Both the position numbers and the translations under genes were made by a program. This document shows, piece after piece, positions 46,781 to 55,516 of a stretch of DNA of 64,000 nucleotides (position 1 is its first letter; every line of letters starts with the position of its first letter). The DNA lies in assembly GCF_026586805.1 (NCBI RefSeq), contig NZ_JAPFHA010000013.1:1-64000 (forward strand), given 5' to 3'. The notes under the pieces are model-generated. The model did not search any database. It worked only from the letters and a program-made list of their open reading frames with translations, and was not told the DNA's origin. The DNA comes from Niveibacterium sp. 24ML (GTDB lineage: Bacteria > Pseudomonadota > Gammaproteobacteria > Burkholderiales > Rhodocyclaceae).

Positions 46781-48259
46781 ATGTTTGAAGCCCTTGGTCG
46801 AATGATCGACTTTTTCGCCCCGGCGGCGCGTCACGAAGACGTCGAGGATGCCATTCGTGCACGCAACATCGCCGGTGCGAGTATGTTGGCGACCTGCTTT
46901 GCGCTTGCCTTCAGCGCGGTGTACGTCAAGTTGGGCCACCCCTTGCTGGCAGGTGGCGTTTTCGTTGCCGGCTTTGGCATGTTTTGCAGCGCGTGGCTCC
47001 TCAAGTTCAGCGGATCGCTGACGCTTGCGCGATCCCTGCTGCTGCTCTCTTACTTTGGCATGGTGACCTGGAACTGCTACGTCAATTACGGCATCCGATC
47101 ACCCTCGTTGTCCTTCTATACCTTGGCGCCGATGGCTGCGATTTTTGTCGGCGGGCGGCGTGACGGCGTGATCTGGGCCGTGATGAGCATCTTCGCCATC
47201 ATCGGCTTCTACCTCGCCCACAGCGCCGGCGTGGCCTTGCCGCCCAGCCCACTGCCCGAATCCATGCTCCCGGCGCTGACCATGCGCGCCTTGCTGGCGC
47301 TGATGGTGGCTTTCCTGATCCTCGGGCTCACCTTCGAGGGGGCAAAGAAGCAGGGCTTCACGCGGATGGAGCGGGCGCGGATCGAGGCCGAACGCGCGCG
47401 CGCTGCCGCAGAACGCCTGATTGCGCAGGTGGCGCAAACCGCCGCAAACGCCTCGCGCGAAGCCAGCGCGATCAGCGGCAGCATTGCAGAAATCGCCGGC
47501 ACGATGGAACGCAGCCGCACCGAAACCGCAAGCATCGCCGCGCGGCTTGCCGACATCTCACAAACCGCGGTCGAGAACAGCGGCCATTCCAGGCAGGCTG
47601 CGGATACCGCCGGGGTGGCCGGTACGCGCGCCCAAGAGGGGGGCGCGGCTATGCGGCGCACGCGCGATGATCTGCTGCGCACCGAAGAGGCGGTTGCACG
47701 CTCGGCCGCGGTGATCGAAGAGATGGGTCAGCACAGCGGTGAAATCAAGACCATTGTGCAAGTCATCCGCGAGATTGCAGAACAAACCAATCTGCTCGCG
47801 CTCAATGCCGCCATCGAGGCCGCGCGGGCGGGCGAGCAGGGGCGCGGCTTTGCCGTGGTTGCCGACGAAGTCCGCAAACTGGCCGAGCGCACCGGCAAGG
47901 CCACCAAGGAAATCGAGATCAAGGTTGGCGCCATGCTGACCGGGACCGAGGGCGGCATCGAAGCCATGCGCGAGAGCGCCAGCCGCATGGCAGAGATCAC
48001 CGCGATGGCCCGCAGTACCGATGCGCTCTTGAGCCACATCATCGAAGACACCGTGCAGGTCAGCGGCACGGTTGATCGCGTCGCCCACAGCGAGGGTGCG
48101 CTCTCCGGCAACCTGCAGGAGCTTGCCCTGGGCGTCGGACAGCTCACGCAAGACGTCTCCGAGGCCAACGCCGCCGCGCAGTCAATCGCCGCCGGCGTTC
48201 GCCAGCTAGAAAGCGACGTCCTCGCGCTGGAGCACGCCATCAGCGAAGCACGCCAGTAG
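46781..48259 (+). CDS. Methyl-accepting chemotaxis protein
   Basis: A 492-aa chemoreceptor. The N-terminal part (residues about 30-190) has six or so membrane helices with almost no periplasmic domain, so the ligand may be sensed within or near the membrane. The C-terminal signalling domain has the hairpin tip [20 protein letters not shown] and [17 protein letters not shown]. No che genes are adjacent. The ribosome-binding site is weak (ggagcc). Confidence 0.94.
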   Translation: MFEALGRMIDFFAPAARHEDVEDAIRARNIAGASMLATCFALAFSAVYVKLGHPLLAGGVFVAGFGMFCSAWLLKFSGSLTLARSLLLLSYFGMVTWNCYVNYGIRSPSLSFYTLAPMAAIFVGGRRDGVIWAVMSIFAIIGFYLAHSAGVALPPSPLPESMLPALTMRALLALMVAFLILGLTFEGAKKQGFTRMERARIEAERARAAAERLIAQVAQTAANASREASAISGSIAEIAGTMERSRTETASIAARLADISQTAVENSGHSRQAADTAGVAGTRAQEGGAAMRRTRDDLLRTEEAVARSAAVIEEMGQHSGEIKTIVQVIREIAEQTNLLALNAAIEAARAGEQGRGFAVVADEVRKLAERTGKATKEIEIKVGAMLTGTEGGIEAMRESASRMAEITAMARSTDALLSHIIEDTVQVSGTVDRVAHSEGALSGNLQELALGVGQLTQDVSEANAAAQSIAAGVRQLESDVLALEHAISEARQ

Positions 48260-48448
48260 TCAGCACAAGTCTGCGGCGCAGCGCGACGCCTGAGATTTCG
48301 GCGCGCCCGACTCGCGGGGCGTGCTGTCCGTTAGCGATTGCGGCGCTGATCAACTTAGGCCGTGCCCCGGCCAACACACCCTTCCAATGCGGCGAAAGGT
48401 GCGGAGGCGTTGGGCTTCGCTGCGCTTAACCCAAGCTGCTGCGCGCTT

Positions 48449-48700
48449 GGCTTGCGATTCATTTTGCATGATGGCACCGGTTGTGCCCCGCCCGCCGGTT
48501 TCCGCCCCGGCGGGCGGGTTCCTTTCTTTTGCCGACAAGACGGAAACCTAAGAAGCCGCCTCGCTTCAACGCCCCGCCTGCGCCGGGGTGCCCTGCGCCG
48601 CTGCAGCGCTATCTCGGGCGCAAGGTTGCAATGCGATGAGCTTCGCGGAGGCGTTGGGCTTCGCCGCACTCAACCCAAACTAAGGCTCTGGGGCGGGTTG
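48449..48700. repeat. Dispersed palindromic repeat, copy 1
   Basis: Shares CTTGCGATT, GGCGGGCGGG, a palindrome beginning GGTTCC (48517-48548), CGCTTCAACGCCCC, and the block GAGGCGTTGGGCTTCGCCGC with copies near 51.6 and 55.7 kb. In this copy the hairpin arms are only partly complementary. The rest of the 618-bp gap (48260-48448) holds no gene I can see. Confidence 0.75.
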
Positions 48701-48713
48701 GGTTGTCAGCCCG

Positions 48714-48769
48714 GAAAATGCCATTGAAATGGATTTTCGCGAAAAAATGCTTTTGGCATGACAATCGCA
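48714..48769 (+). promoter_or_regulatory. Sigma-54 type promoter with upstream palindrome (first lipoprotein gene)
   Basis: TTGGCATGACAATCGCA at 48753-48769 matches TGGCACG-N4-TTGCA with the exact GG-N10-GC spacing (GG 48755-48756, GC 48767-48768). Just upstream are an imperfect palindrome GAAAATGCCATT/AATGGATTTTC (48714-48738) and TTTTCGCGAAAA (48735-48746). These could bind an activator such as PrsR. The predicted transcript starts near 48780, leaving a leader of about 100 nt. Confidence 0.75.
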
Positions 48770-48877
48770 GTATTATGGTTTTTGACAAACCGTGCTGGTG
48801 ATTCGTTTTCTGACGGGGAAGCTGCTTGCTGGCGCTGTCTGGGGCGTGTTCTTGACGAACGAGTGGGGTAGTGTGTG

Positions 48878-51283
48878 ATGCGAACCTTTATCCGGCATTT
48901 CTTATTGTCTGTGATGGCTTTGTTGCTGATTGCCTGTGGCGGCGGAGGTGGATCGACGAGCACGCCAGCACCAACGCCTAGCGCTCCCGCTGCACCAACG
49001 GGTTTAACTGCAATCGCAACGAATGGACAAGTTTCGCTTTCTTGGAATGTTAGCAGCAGTGCAACGTCGTATCACCTCAAACGGGCATTGGTGACTGGCG
49101 GTGCTTATACCGAAATCGCCGCTCCAACCTCTACTTCTTATATCGACACGGGGCGTACCAATGGCACGGCCTACTACTATGTGGTGACAGCTTCCAACGC
49201 CAACGGCGAAAGCGCAAATTCGACTGAAGTCAACGCTACTCCCAGCACTGATCTCCCTGTTTTGCCTGAAAGCGACAACACCAAAAACTACATGGGCATG
49301 AACACCTGGTTCCTGACAGACTGGGATGGCAGTTTTGCCTTTGTCGATGCGATGAAACACGCTCGTCCCTGGCGTAATGCGGCCTGGAACGGCAATGTTG
49401 CAACGGATGCTTATGAATGGCCTCTGGCCGACGCTTCCACCGTAATCTTTACCGGATCACCGGAGCAAATCAACGGCACTTACAAGCTGGTTTTTAAAGG
49501 CCAAGCCGATGTGACGTTGATGTGGGCCGGTGGTTTGATCACCAACAAGGTTTACGACGCCAATACCAATACCACCACCGCTGATGTGACCTATGAAATC
49601 AGCTCAACGGGCAGTAGCGGCTTGGTGTTCAGCAATACCAAACGTACCGCGACTAGTGCCGTTAATACGGGTTTTGCCGATGTGCGCTTGTATCGTCCGG
49701 GCTACCCCGCCGATGGCAGCGTGGTATTTACCAGCAATTATGTAAATGCCCTGAAAAAAACCGGTGTCATTCGTCTAATGGATTGGGGCGCGACCAACAA
49801 TAATATGACCCAGTTCTGGGCCGATCGGATCACCCCGGCGCACATGTTCAAAATGACCCCAACCTACACGGGGCCCGGGGGCGAGTCCTGGGGGGGGCTG
49901 GATATCAATGGAAACGCAAATCACAACCCTGGGGTAGCCATTGAGCACCAGATTCAGCTGTGTAATCAGGTGCACTCGGATTGCTGGATCAACATTCCGC
50001 CCGCTGCCTCGGATGACTATGTGCAAAAACTGGCACTGGCGTTGCGTTATGGTACAGACGGCACCAATCCCTACACCAGTTATCAGGCCCATCCGGTATA
50101 TCCGCCACTGGCGCCTGATTTACGCGTGTATCTGGAATACTCCAATGAAATCTGGAATACCGCTTATGGGTTTTATGGCTTCCGCGTCATTCTTGACATC
50201 GCCAAAAGCCTGCTGACCCCGAGCGTGCAGACGAACCACCCGCTTGTGCAATTTGCCCCGACACCAGCGAATGTTTATCAGCTGGTTTATTGCTATCCCG
50301 CTTATCGCTTAGCCGCCATCAGCGATATTTTCCGGGCGGTCTATGGCGATGCGTCGATGATGAACCGCATCCGTCCAGTTTTGATGAACCAGCAGGGCAA
50401 TGCCAATGACACGCTGAGGTTGGCGCTGAACTGGATTGATGGCTACGCCAGATCCCGCAATCGGGAAGTCCGTTCGTATTTTTACGGCGCGGGTGGTTCG
50501 GCCTATTACGGCTCCGATGCCACCATCTCCGAAGCCGACCGTGGCAATGCCGATCTGTATTTCAGCGGTGCCTACGATACCCAAGGCATCAGCGCGATGG
50601 GTCTGGATGCCTTGTGGGCGGCCAGTTTTGGCTTGAAACGTATCGCTTACGAGGGTGGCCCGAGTCTGGACTACTACACCCAGCAACAAGCCGATGCCAT
50701 CAATCTCGATCCGCGCATGAAAGACATGATCGTCAACACCCACAATGCCTGGTCAGCGATGGGCGGCGATTTGCTGATGTATTACACGGTGGTTGGTCCG
50801 AGAGAGTGGAACTTCTCCAACGACATTTCCAATTCCAACACCCCGAAGAACCAAGGTCTGGATCAGCTCAATAGACAGCCACGCGCAGCGGTAATGGTGG
50901 GGCAGGCACTCCCCGGCGAGGTGGCCTATTCCGCCACGGATTCCCGCGCCCAGATCACCAGCGGTTACTGGGGCTACAACACCACCTGCGATGCTTTGCC
51001 TTGCTGGGCTGGCATGGATAAGTCCGGGGAATGGATGGCACTCAAGGCTCATAGCGACAACGCCTTTAGTGGCAATCTGACCGTGAATGCGCTCTCGTCA
51101 ATCGGTGCCGTGGTGCGGGTGTATATCAATGGGGTAAGTCAGGGGAATGTGACGCTGACGGCCAGCGATCACCTGAGCGATAGCACCAGCCTCCCGGTGG
51201 CCATTCCCAAAGGTCTGGTGGCGGTGCGGCTGGAATTGGTCAGTGGCTGGCTGAACCTCCACTCCGCCAAAATTACGCCGTAG
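48878..51283 (+). CDS. Outer-membrane lipoprotein with FnIII domain and GH-A-like glycosidase domain (paralog 1)
   Basis: An 801-aa lipoprotein: signal peptide with lipobox LIAC (Cys20) then GGGGGS; an FnIII domain (about 38-124); a large catalytic-like domain (about 130-690); and a C-terminal beta-sandwich resembling a carbohydrate-binding module. Glu424 in YLEYSNEIWN and Glu592 in AYEGGPSLD sit where clan GH-A glycosidases have acid/base (after Asn) and nucleophile. The family is not one I can name. It is expected to act on an extracellular polysaccharide at the outer membrane. It is paralogous to the next gene. Start ATG at 48878 or the GTG just before it. Confidence 0.75.
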   Translation: MRTFIRHFLLSVMALLLIACGGGGGSTSTPAPTPSAPAAPTGLTAIATNGQVSLSWNVSSSATSYHLKRALVTGGAYTEIAAPTSTSYIDTGRTNGTAYYYVVTASNANGESANSTEVNATPSTDLPVLPESDNTKNYMGMNTWFLTDWDGSFAFVDAMKHARPWRNAAWNGNVATDAYEWPLADASTVIFTGSPEQINGTYKLVFKGQADVTLMWAGGLITNKVYDANTNTTTADVTYEISSTGSSGLVFSNTKRTATSAVNTGFADVRLYRPGYPADGSVVFTSNYVNALKKTGVIRLMDWGATNNNMTQFWADRITPAHMFKMTPTYTGPGGESWGGLDINGNANHNPGVAIEHQIQLCNQVHSDCWINIPPAASDDYVQKLALALRYGTDGTNPYTSYQAHPVYPPLAPDLRVYLEYSNEIWNTAYGFYGFRVILDIAKSLLTPSVQTNHPLVQFAPTPANVYQLVYCYPAYRLAAISDIFRAVYGDASMMNRIRPVLMNQQGNANDTLRLALNWIDGYARSRNREVRSYFYGAGGSAYYGSDATISEADRGNADLYFSGAYDTQGISAMGLDALWAASFGLKRIAYEGGPSLDYYTQQQADAINLDPRMKDMIVNTHNAWSAMGGDLLMYYTVVGPREWNFSNDISNSNTPKNQGLDQLNRQPRAAVMVGQALPGEVAYSATDSRAQITSGYWGYNTTCDALPCWAGMDKSGEWMALKAHSDNAFSGNLTVNALSSIGAVVRVYINGVSQGNVTLTASDHLSDSTSLPVAIPKGLVAVRLELVSGWLNLHSAKITP

Positions 51284-51485
51284 TTAGCGAGACACTCGCC
51301 GCGACAGTTCTCTTTTGCGGCGCTTTTCAGGGTTGATGTAGTTAGCTCTGGTGTCGCTTTATTACTGAATGAAAGAGGTGAAATTGATGGGAAGCATTTT
51401 TCGGTTTGTTTTCCTGAGTTGAGCTTTGTTGATTGCGGTGGCTTGCGGATGAGGGGGCGGATACTGACCCTGTTGGCCCGGTGAT

Positions 51486-51870
51486 TTAAAGAGAGCTGAC
51501 TCTGTGGTAGTTGCAAAGCTGGGGGCGCCGACCAGAAAGGCATCTTCTTCACTTGAAGCTATCCGCTATCTGGAATGGATTGCTCCGCATCGGCGCATCT
51601 TCAAGCGCCGCATTTTGTCGGCTTGCGATTGATTTTGTGTGATGGCGCCGGTGGTGTCGCTCAAGCCGGGGCCCGCCCGGCGGGCGGGTCCTGTCTTGTC
51701 AGGACAAGACAGGAACGAAAGAAGCAGCCCCGCTTCAACGCCCCGCCTGCGCCGGGGTGCCCTGCGCCGCTGCAGCGCTATCTCGGGCGCGAGGTTGCAA
51801 TGTAATGAGCTTCGCGGAGGCGTTGGGCTTCGCCGCACTCAACCCAAACTAAGGCTCTGGGGCGGGTTGG
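51486..51870. repeat. Dispersed palindromic repeat, copy 2
   Basis: Similar to copies 1 and 3. The hairpin GTCCTGTCTTGTC (51688-51700) pairs with GACAAGACAGGA following it. Compared with copy 3 (CCTTTCTT/AAGAAAGG) it has CCTGTCTT/AAGACAGG, a paired change. Upstream, 51486-51620 also matches copy 3 (GGCGCCGAC, GCTATCTGGA, TGGCTTGCGAT-like blocks). From 51731 the sequence is nearly identical to copy 1. In 51284-51485 I see no gene. Confidence 0.75.
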
Positions 51871-51882
51871 GTTGTCAGCCCG

Positions 51883-51938
51883 GAAAATGCCATTGAAATG
51901 GATTTTCGCGAAAAAATGCTTATGGCATGACAATCGCA
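51883..51938 (+). promoter_or_regulatory. Sigma-54 type promoter with upstream palindrome (second lipoprotein gene)
   Basis: The same promoter as at 48.7 kb: TATGGCATGACAATCGCA with GG at 51924-51925 and GC at 51936-51937. It has the same upstream palindromes (51883-51907 and TTTTCGCGAAAA). It differs from the first copy at only one base in this stretch, just outside the -24 box. Confidence 0.75.
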
Positions 51939-52046
51939 GTATTATGGTTTTTGACAAACCGTGCTGATGATTCGTTTTCTGACGGGGAAGCTGCTTGCTG
52001 GCGCTGTCTGTGGCGTGTTCTTGACGAACGAGTGGGGTAGTGTGTG

Positions 52047-54428
52047 ATGCGAACCTTTATCCGGCATTTCTTATTGTCTGTGATGGCTTTGTTGCTGATT
52101 GCCTGTGGCGGCGGAGGTGGATCGACGAGCACGCCAGCACCAACGCCTAGCGCTCCCGCTGCACCAACGGGTTTAACTGCAATCGCAACGAATGGACAAG
52201 TTTCGCTCTCCTGGAGCGTTAGCAGCAGTGCAACGGCGTATCACGTCAAACGGGCATTGGTGACTGGCGGCGCCTATACCGAAATTGCCGCTCCAACCGC
52301 TACTGCGTTTATTGACTCGGGTCTTACCAACGGCACGACCTACTACTATGTGGTGACTGCTTCCAACGCCAACGGCGAAAGCGCAAATTCGGCTGAGGCG
52401 AGTGCCGTCCCCAGCACCGATTTGCCGGTCCTGGCCGACAATGACCCAACGCAGAACTACCTCGGAATGAATGTCTGGTTTGCGGCGGATTGGGATGGCG
52501 CCTTTGCCTTTGCCGATGCGATGAAAACCGCACGCCCCTGGAGGAATGCCGATTGGACGGGGGATGTGGCCACCGACGAATACGGCTGGCCGCTGGCGGA
52601 TGCCTCAACCGTGGTGTTTACAGGCACCGGGGCACAGGTGAACGGGACCTACAAGTTGATCTTCAATGGGCTGGCGGATGTGAGCTTGTTGTGGGTGGGG
52701 GGCTCGGTGACCAACAAGGTTTATGACGCTGCTACCAACACCACCACCGCCGATGTCACCTTCGCAGCCGGGGATCAACGCAACAGTCTGGGCTTGATAT
52801 TACGCAACACCCAGCGCACCGCCAGCAGTGCCACTAAAACCGGCTTTACCAATCTGCGCCTGTATCGGCCCGGTAAACCGGCCGATGGCAGCGTCGTCTA
52901 TAACCCGCACTTCCTCAATGCGATCAAAAAGGTGCATGTTGTCCGCATGATGGACTGGACGGCCACCAACGGCAATCTGGTGCAACACTGGGCCGACCGC
53001 ATGACGCCGAAGCATTTCTCCCGCATGGCACAAAGCTACAAAGGCCCCGGCGGTTTGAGTGTTCCGGCGGAAAATGTGGGCTTGGGCGTGGCGCTGGAAC
53101 ACCAGATCCGCCTGTGCAACGAAGCGAATGTGGATTGCTGGATCAATATTCCACCGGCAGCGGATGATGACTTCGTGCGCAACATGGCCCTGACCCTGCG
53201 CTACGGCTCGGATGGCACCAACCCGTACACCAGCACACAAACCAATCCGGTTTATCCGCCTCTGAAACCCGGATTGCGGGTTTATCTGGAATACTCCAAC
53301 GAAATCTGGAATTCGGCTGGCGGCTTCTGGGGATTCCATGTGATTGAAGACATCATCAATTCCTTGGCTAATCTCTTGGTCACCGATCACCCGGTGCAAA
53401 TCCCGAGCGGCGGGCATTACGACCAGGTATGGCGCTACCCGGCCTTCCGTACCGCGCAAGCCAGCGACATTTTCCGCACGGTCTATGGCGATGCCTCGAT
53501 GATGAACCGCGTGCGGCCGATACTGATGACTCAGCAAGGTGATGGTCAAGCCACCCTATCCACCGCACTGGTATGGCTGGAGCGCTATGGCAAGCGGCAA
53601 AGTCCAGAGCGCACGGTGAATTCCTACATCTATGGCGCGGGCGGCTCCGGCTATTACGGCCCGATGGTGGCAGAAGCTGATCGCGGCAACGCGAATGTGT
53701 ATTTTTCCGCCGCTAACTTCCCCCCCGCCGAGAATCTGCGCAATTTCGAGCTCGATGCCACTTGGGCCGCGGCATACGGCGTGAAGCGCATCGCCTATGA
53801 GGGGGGGCCCAGTCTGGATGGATACACCGAGACCCAGGCCAACTCGATCAATCTCGACCCCCGCATGCAAACGGCGATGATCGATACGCACAATGCCTGG
53901 TCGGCACGCGGCGGCGATTTGCTGGTGTATTACACCTTGAGTGGCGACTGGAAGTGGGGTTTCACGCCGGACATCTTCAACCTGGATACGCCAAAGTTCC
54001 GCGCGCTGGACCAATTGCGCAATACACAACGGGCCGCATACACCTACGGGCAATTGCTGCCCGGCACGATTGCTGCCGCCAATGGCAGCAAGATCGGAAC
54101 CGCCGGCAACTGGAACGGGGATCTCGATGGCGAAACATGCCTCAACGCCAACCGGATCAACACCTGGATCGCCTACCCGGCCTACACCGCCAGCGCCACA
54201 ACCGGCAGCTTGAGCCTGCGCGGTGCCAGCGGCAATGAGGCCGTGACCATCAAGGTCTCCGTCAATAGCAAGGAACAAGGTCAGGTGGTGCTGCCCGCCA
54301 GCAACTATGCGAAAACCACCAGTTCGACCTTGACCTTGAATTTGCCCAAGGGAAAAACCCTCATCCGGTTGGACACAGTCAACGGCGCCAACGCCGATTG
54401 GGGGCTGTGCTCAATTCAGGTGGAATAA
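52047..54428 (+). CDS. Outer-membrane lipoprotein with FnIII domain and GH-A-like glycosidase domain (paralog 2)
   Basis: A 793-aa paralog of the preceding gene. Same signal peptide and lipobox (LIAC, Cys20), FnIII domain, and putative catalytic pair Glu419 (YLEYSNEIWN) and Glu585 (AYEGGPSLD). The C-terminal module differs more and contains a Cys pair (ETCLNAN, GLCSIQ). The first 161 bp of coding sequence are identical to paralog 1; after that the two diverge to roughly two-thirds protein identity by eye. Expected at the outer membrane, acting on polysaccharide. Substrate unknown. Confidence 0.75.
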   Translation: MRTFIRHFLLSVMALLLIACGGGGGSTSTPAPTPSAPAAPTGLTAIATNGQVSLSWSVSSSATAYHVKRALVTGGAYTEIAAPTATAFIDSGLTNGTTYYYVVTASNANGESANSAEASAVPSTDLPVLADNDPTQNYLGMNVWFAADWDGAFAFADAMKTARPWRNADWTGDVATDEYGWPLADASTVVFTGTGAQVNGTYKLIFNGLADVSLLWVGGSVTNKVYDAATNTTTADVTFAAGDQRNSLGLILRNTQRTASSATKTGFTNLRLYRPGKPADGSVVYNPHFLNAIKKVHVVRMMDWTATNGNLVQHWADRMTPKHFSRMAQSYKGPGGLSVPAENVGLGVALEHQIRLCNEANVDCWINIPPAADDDFVRNMALTLRYGSDGTNPYTSTQTNPVYPPLKPGLRVYLEYSNEIWNSAGGFWGFHVIEDIINSLANLLVTDHPVQIPSGGHYDQVWRYPAFRTAQASDIFRTVYGDASMMNRVRPILMTQQGDGQATLSTALVWLERYGKRQSPERTVNSYIYGAGGSGYYGPMVAEADRGNANVYFSAANFPPAENLRNFELDATWAAAYGVKRIAYEGGPSLDGYTETQANSINLDPRMQTAMIDTHNAWSARGGDLLVYYTLSGDWKWGFTPDIFNLDTPKFRALDQLRNTQRAAYTYGQLLPGTIAAANGSKIGTAGNWNGDLDGETCLNANRINTWIAYPAYTASATTGSLSLRGASGNEAVTIKVSVNSKEQGQVVLPASNYAKTTSSTLTLNLPKGKTLIRLDTVNGANADWGLCSIQVE

Positions 54429-54660
54429 GGCTCCTGGCGATCGCAACGCAAGTCTTGCGCCGATCTGGCTTGCGTGGCTATTTCATCTGCACCGCATCTC
54501 GGTGGTGCGATGACCGCTCCTTCCGGTTGCGCGGTGCGGGTTGGCCGCAGACCTCCCGTCGCGCCGTGCGTCGTTCCGCGTGGGTTGATAACGCCAACCC
54601 GCCCTAGGAGGCAACGGCCCTCAAGCAACCTGATGAACTGCTCACGTCCCACGCGCTCAT

Positions 54661-54700
54661 CGCCCCGCCGGGCCGTCGCTACTAGCGGCGCGGCGGGGCG
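54661..54700. terminator. Long hairpin between convergent genes
   Basis: CGCCCCGCCG at 54661-54670 pairs perfectly with CGGCGGGGCG at 54691-54700, and the inner GTCGCT/AGCGGC extends the stem almost to the loop. It lies between paralog 2 and the convergent PEP-CTERM gene. There is no long T-tract. In 54429-54660 I see nothing else. Confidence 0.55.
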
Positions 54701-54718
54701 GGGCGCTTCTAGCTTCAA

Positions 54719-55393
54719 TCAGGCGCCGTACCGACGGCTGAGGCCGATTCCGAGCAATGCCAATGCAGCCAGCGCGAGGCTTCCGGGCTCCGGCACGGTG
54801 GTGACCGGCGGCGCTGACGAAATGGCGCCCACGGCGTCAATGTCTGCGCCGACAGACCCACCCGCGCCAGTCTGGCCCTCTGCAGGGTCATCGGTCAGCC
54901 GGATGTACGAGAATTTGTCGAGCGCATTGAAACCGTAGGCATCGATGTCGATCCCCGCGGTAGCGCCGAACACCTTGCCGACCGCGAACCAGTTCAAGCC
55001 ATCTTTGCTGATGTCCACGAACGTGTCTTCCACGTCGGGCCCGACTTCGAACACCCACAAGTCCAGCGCCGAGGAGCCACTGCCGGTCAGTGAGTTATCG
55101 GTGAACTTCAACACGATGCGCCCCCCCTGGCCCAGCGTGACGAAGCCTGTGTCAGAGCTGCCGGTGGGCGCACCCAACGCGTTCAGTGGCGTTTGGTAAG
55201 CCGCATCCGGCCCTGCTGTGCCGCCGTAAGTCGGATCGTACGAGACAAGCGAATCCGCAAACGACGAGGCGCCCCCCGGGAATTCGACGCCGCCGAACAC
55301 CGCCGCCTGTACCGATAGCCCGGACGTGACTCCCAGAGTGACAAGCCCGATACGTGCAAGCGCAGCTGCGCATTTCAATGAACCCGAAACCAT
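54719..55393 (-). CDS. PEP-CTERM sorting-signal surface protein
   Basis: A 224-aa exported protein. The signal peptide ends around SGLSVQA. The C-terminus is a classical PEP-CTERM tail: TTVPEPGSLALAALALLGIG followed by LSRRYGA, that is VPEP motif, hydrophobic helix and basic end. Such proteins are cut by exosortase A near the PEP motif. The body is Gly/Ser/Asp-rich with few Cys, typical of cell-surface PEP-CTERM proteins. The start at 55393 has aaggaggg upstream, a very strong site; the same frame extends upstream without support. Confidence 0.92.
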   Translation of the reverse strand: MVSGSLKCAAALARIGLVTLGVTSGLSVQAAVFGGVEFPGGASSFADSLVSYDPTYGGTAGPDAAYQTPLNALGAPTGSSDTGFVTLGQGGRIVLKFTDNSLTGSGSSALDLWVFEVGPDVEDTFVDISKDGLNWFAVGKVFGATAGIDIDAYGFNALDKFSYIRLTDDPAEGQTGAGGSVGADIDAVGAISSAPPVTTVPEPGSLALAALALLGIGLSRRYGA

Positions 55394-55435
55394 GATGATC
55401 CCTCCTTGATGGACAACAGTCTCCGCTGTCTCGGC

Positions 55436-55452
55436 AAGCATCAAGGGTACCG
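55436..55452 (-). promoter_or_regulatory. Candidate sigma-54 promoter of the PEP-CTERM gene
   Basis: On the minus strand CGGTACCCTTGATGCTT has the GG-N10-GC spacing and partly matches TGGCACG-N4-TTGC (GG, A, C and TGC agree). It would start transcription about 30 bases before the ribosome-binding site. A TGACA...CAGACA stretch lies upstream (about 55468-55485). Weaker than the promoters at 48.7 and 51.9 kb. Confidence 0.45.
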
Positions 55453-55516
55453 ATTTGCTCAAGTGTCTGATTTCTTTGTCATGTTTTTCAGGCGTGCTGG
55501 TGTTGGTGCGGCGCAT

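Noticed and set aside
54416-54718. A 100-codon minus-strand frame directly after the PEP-CTERM gene
   Set aside because: It covers the long GC-rich hairpin and antisense of paralog 2's end, and has no ribosome-binding site or recognisable domain.
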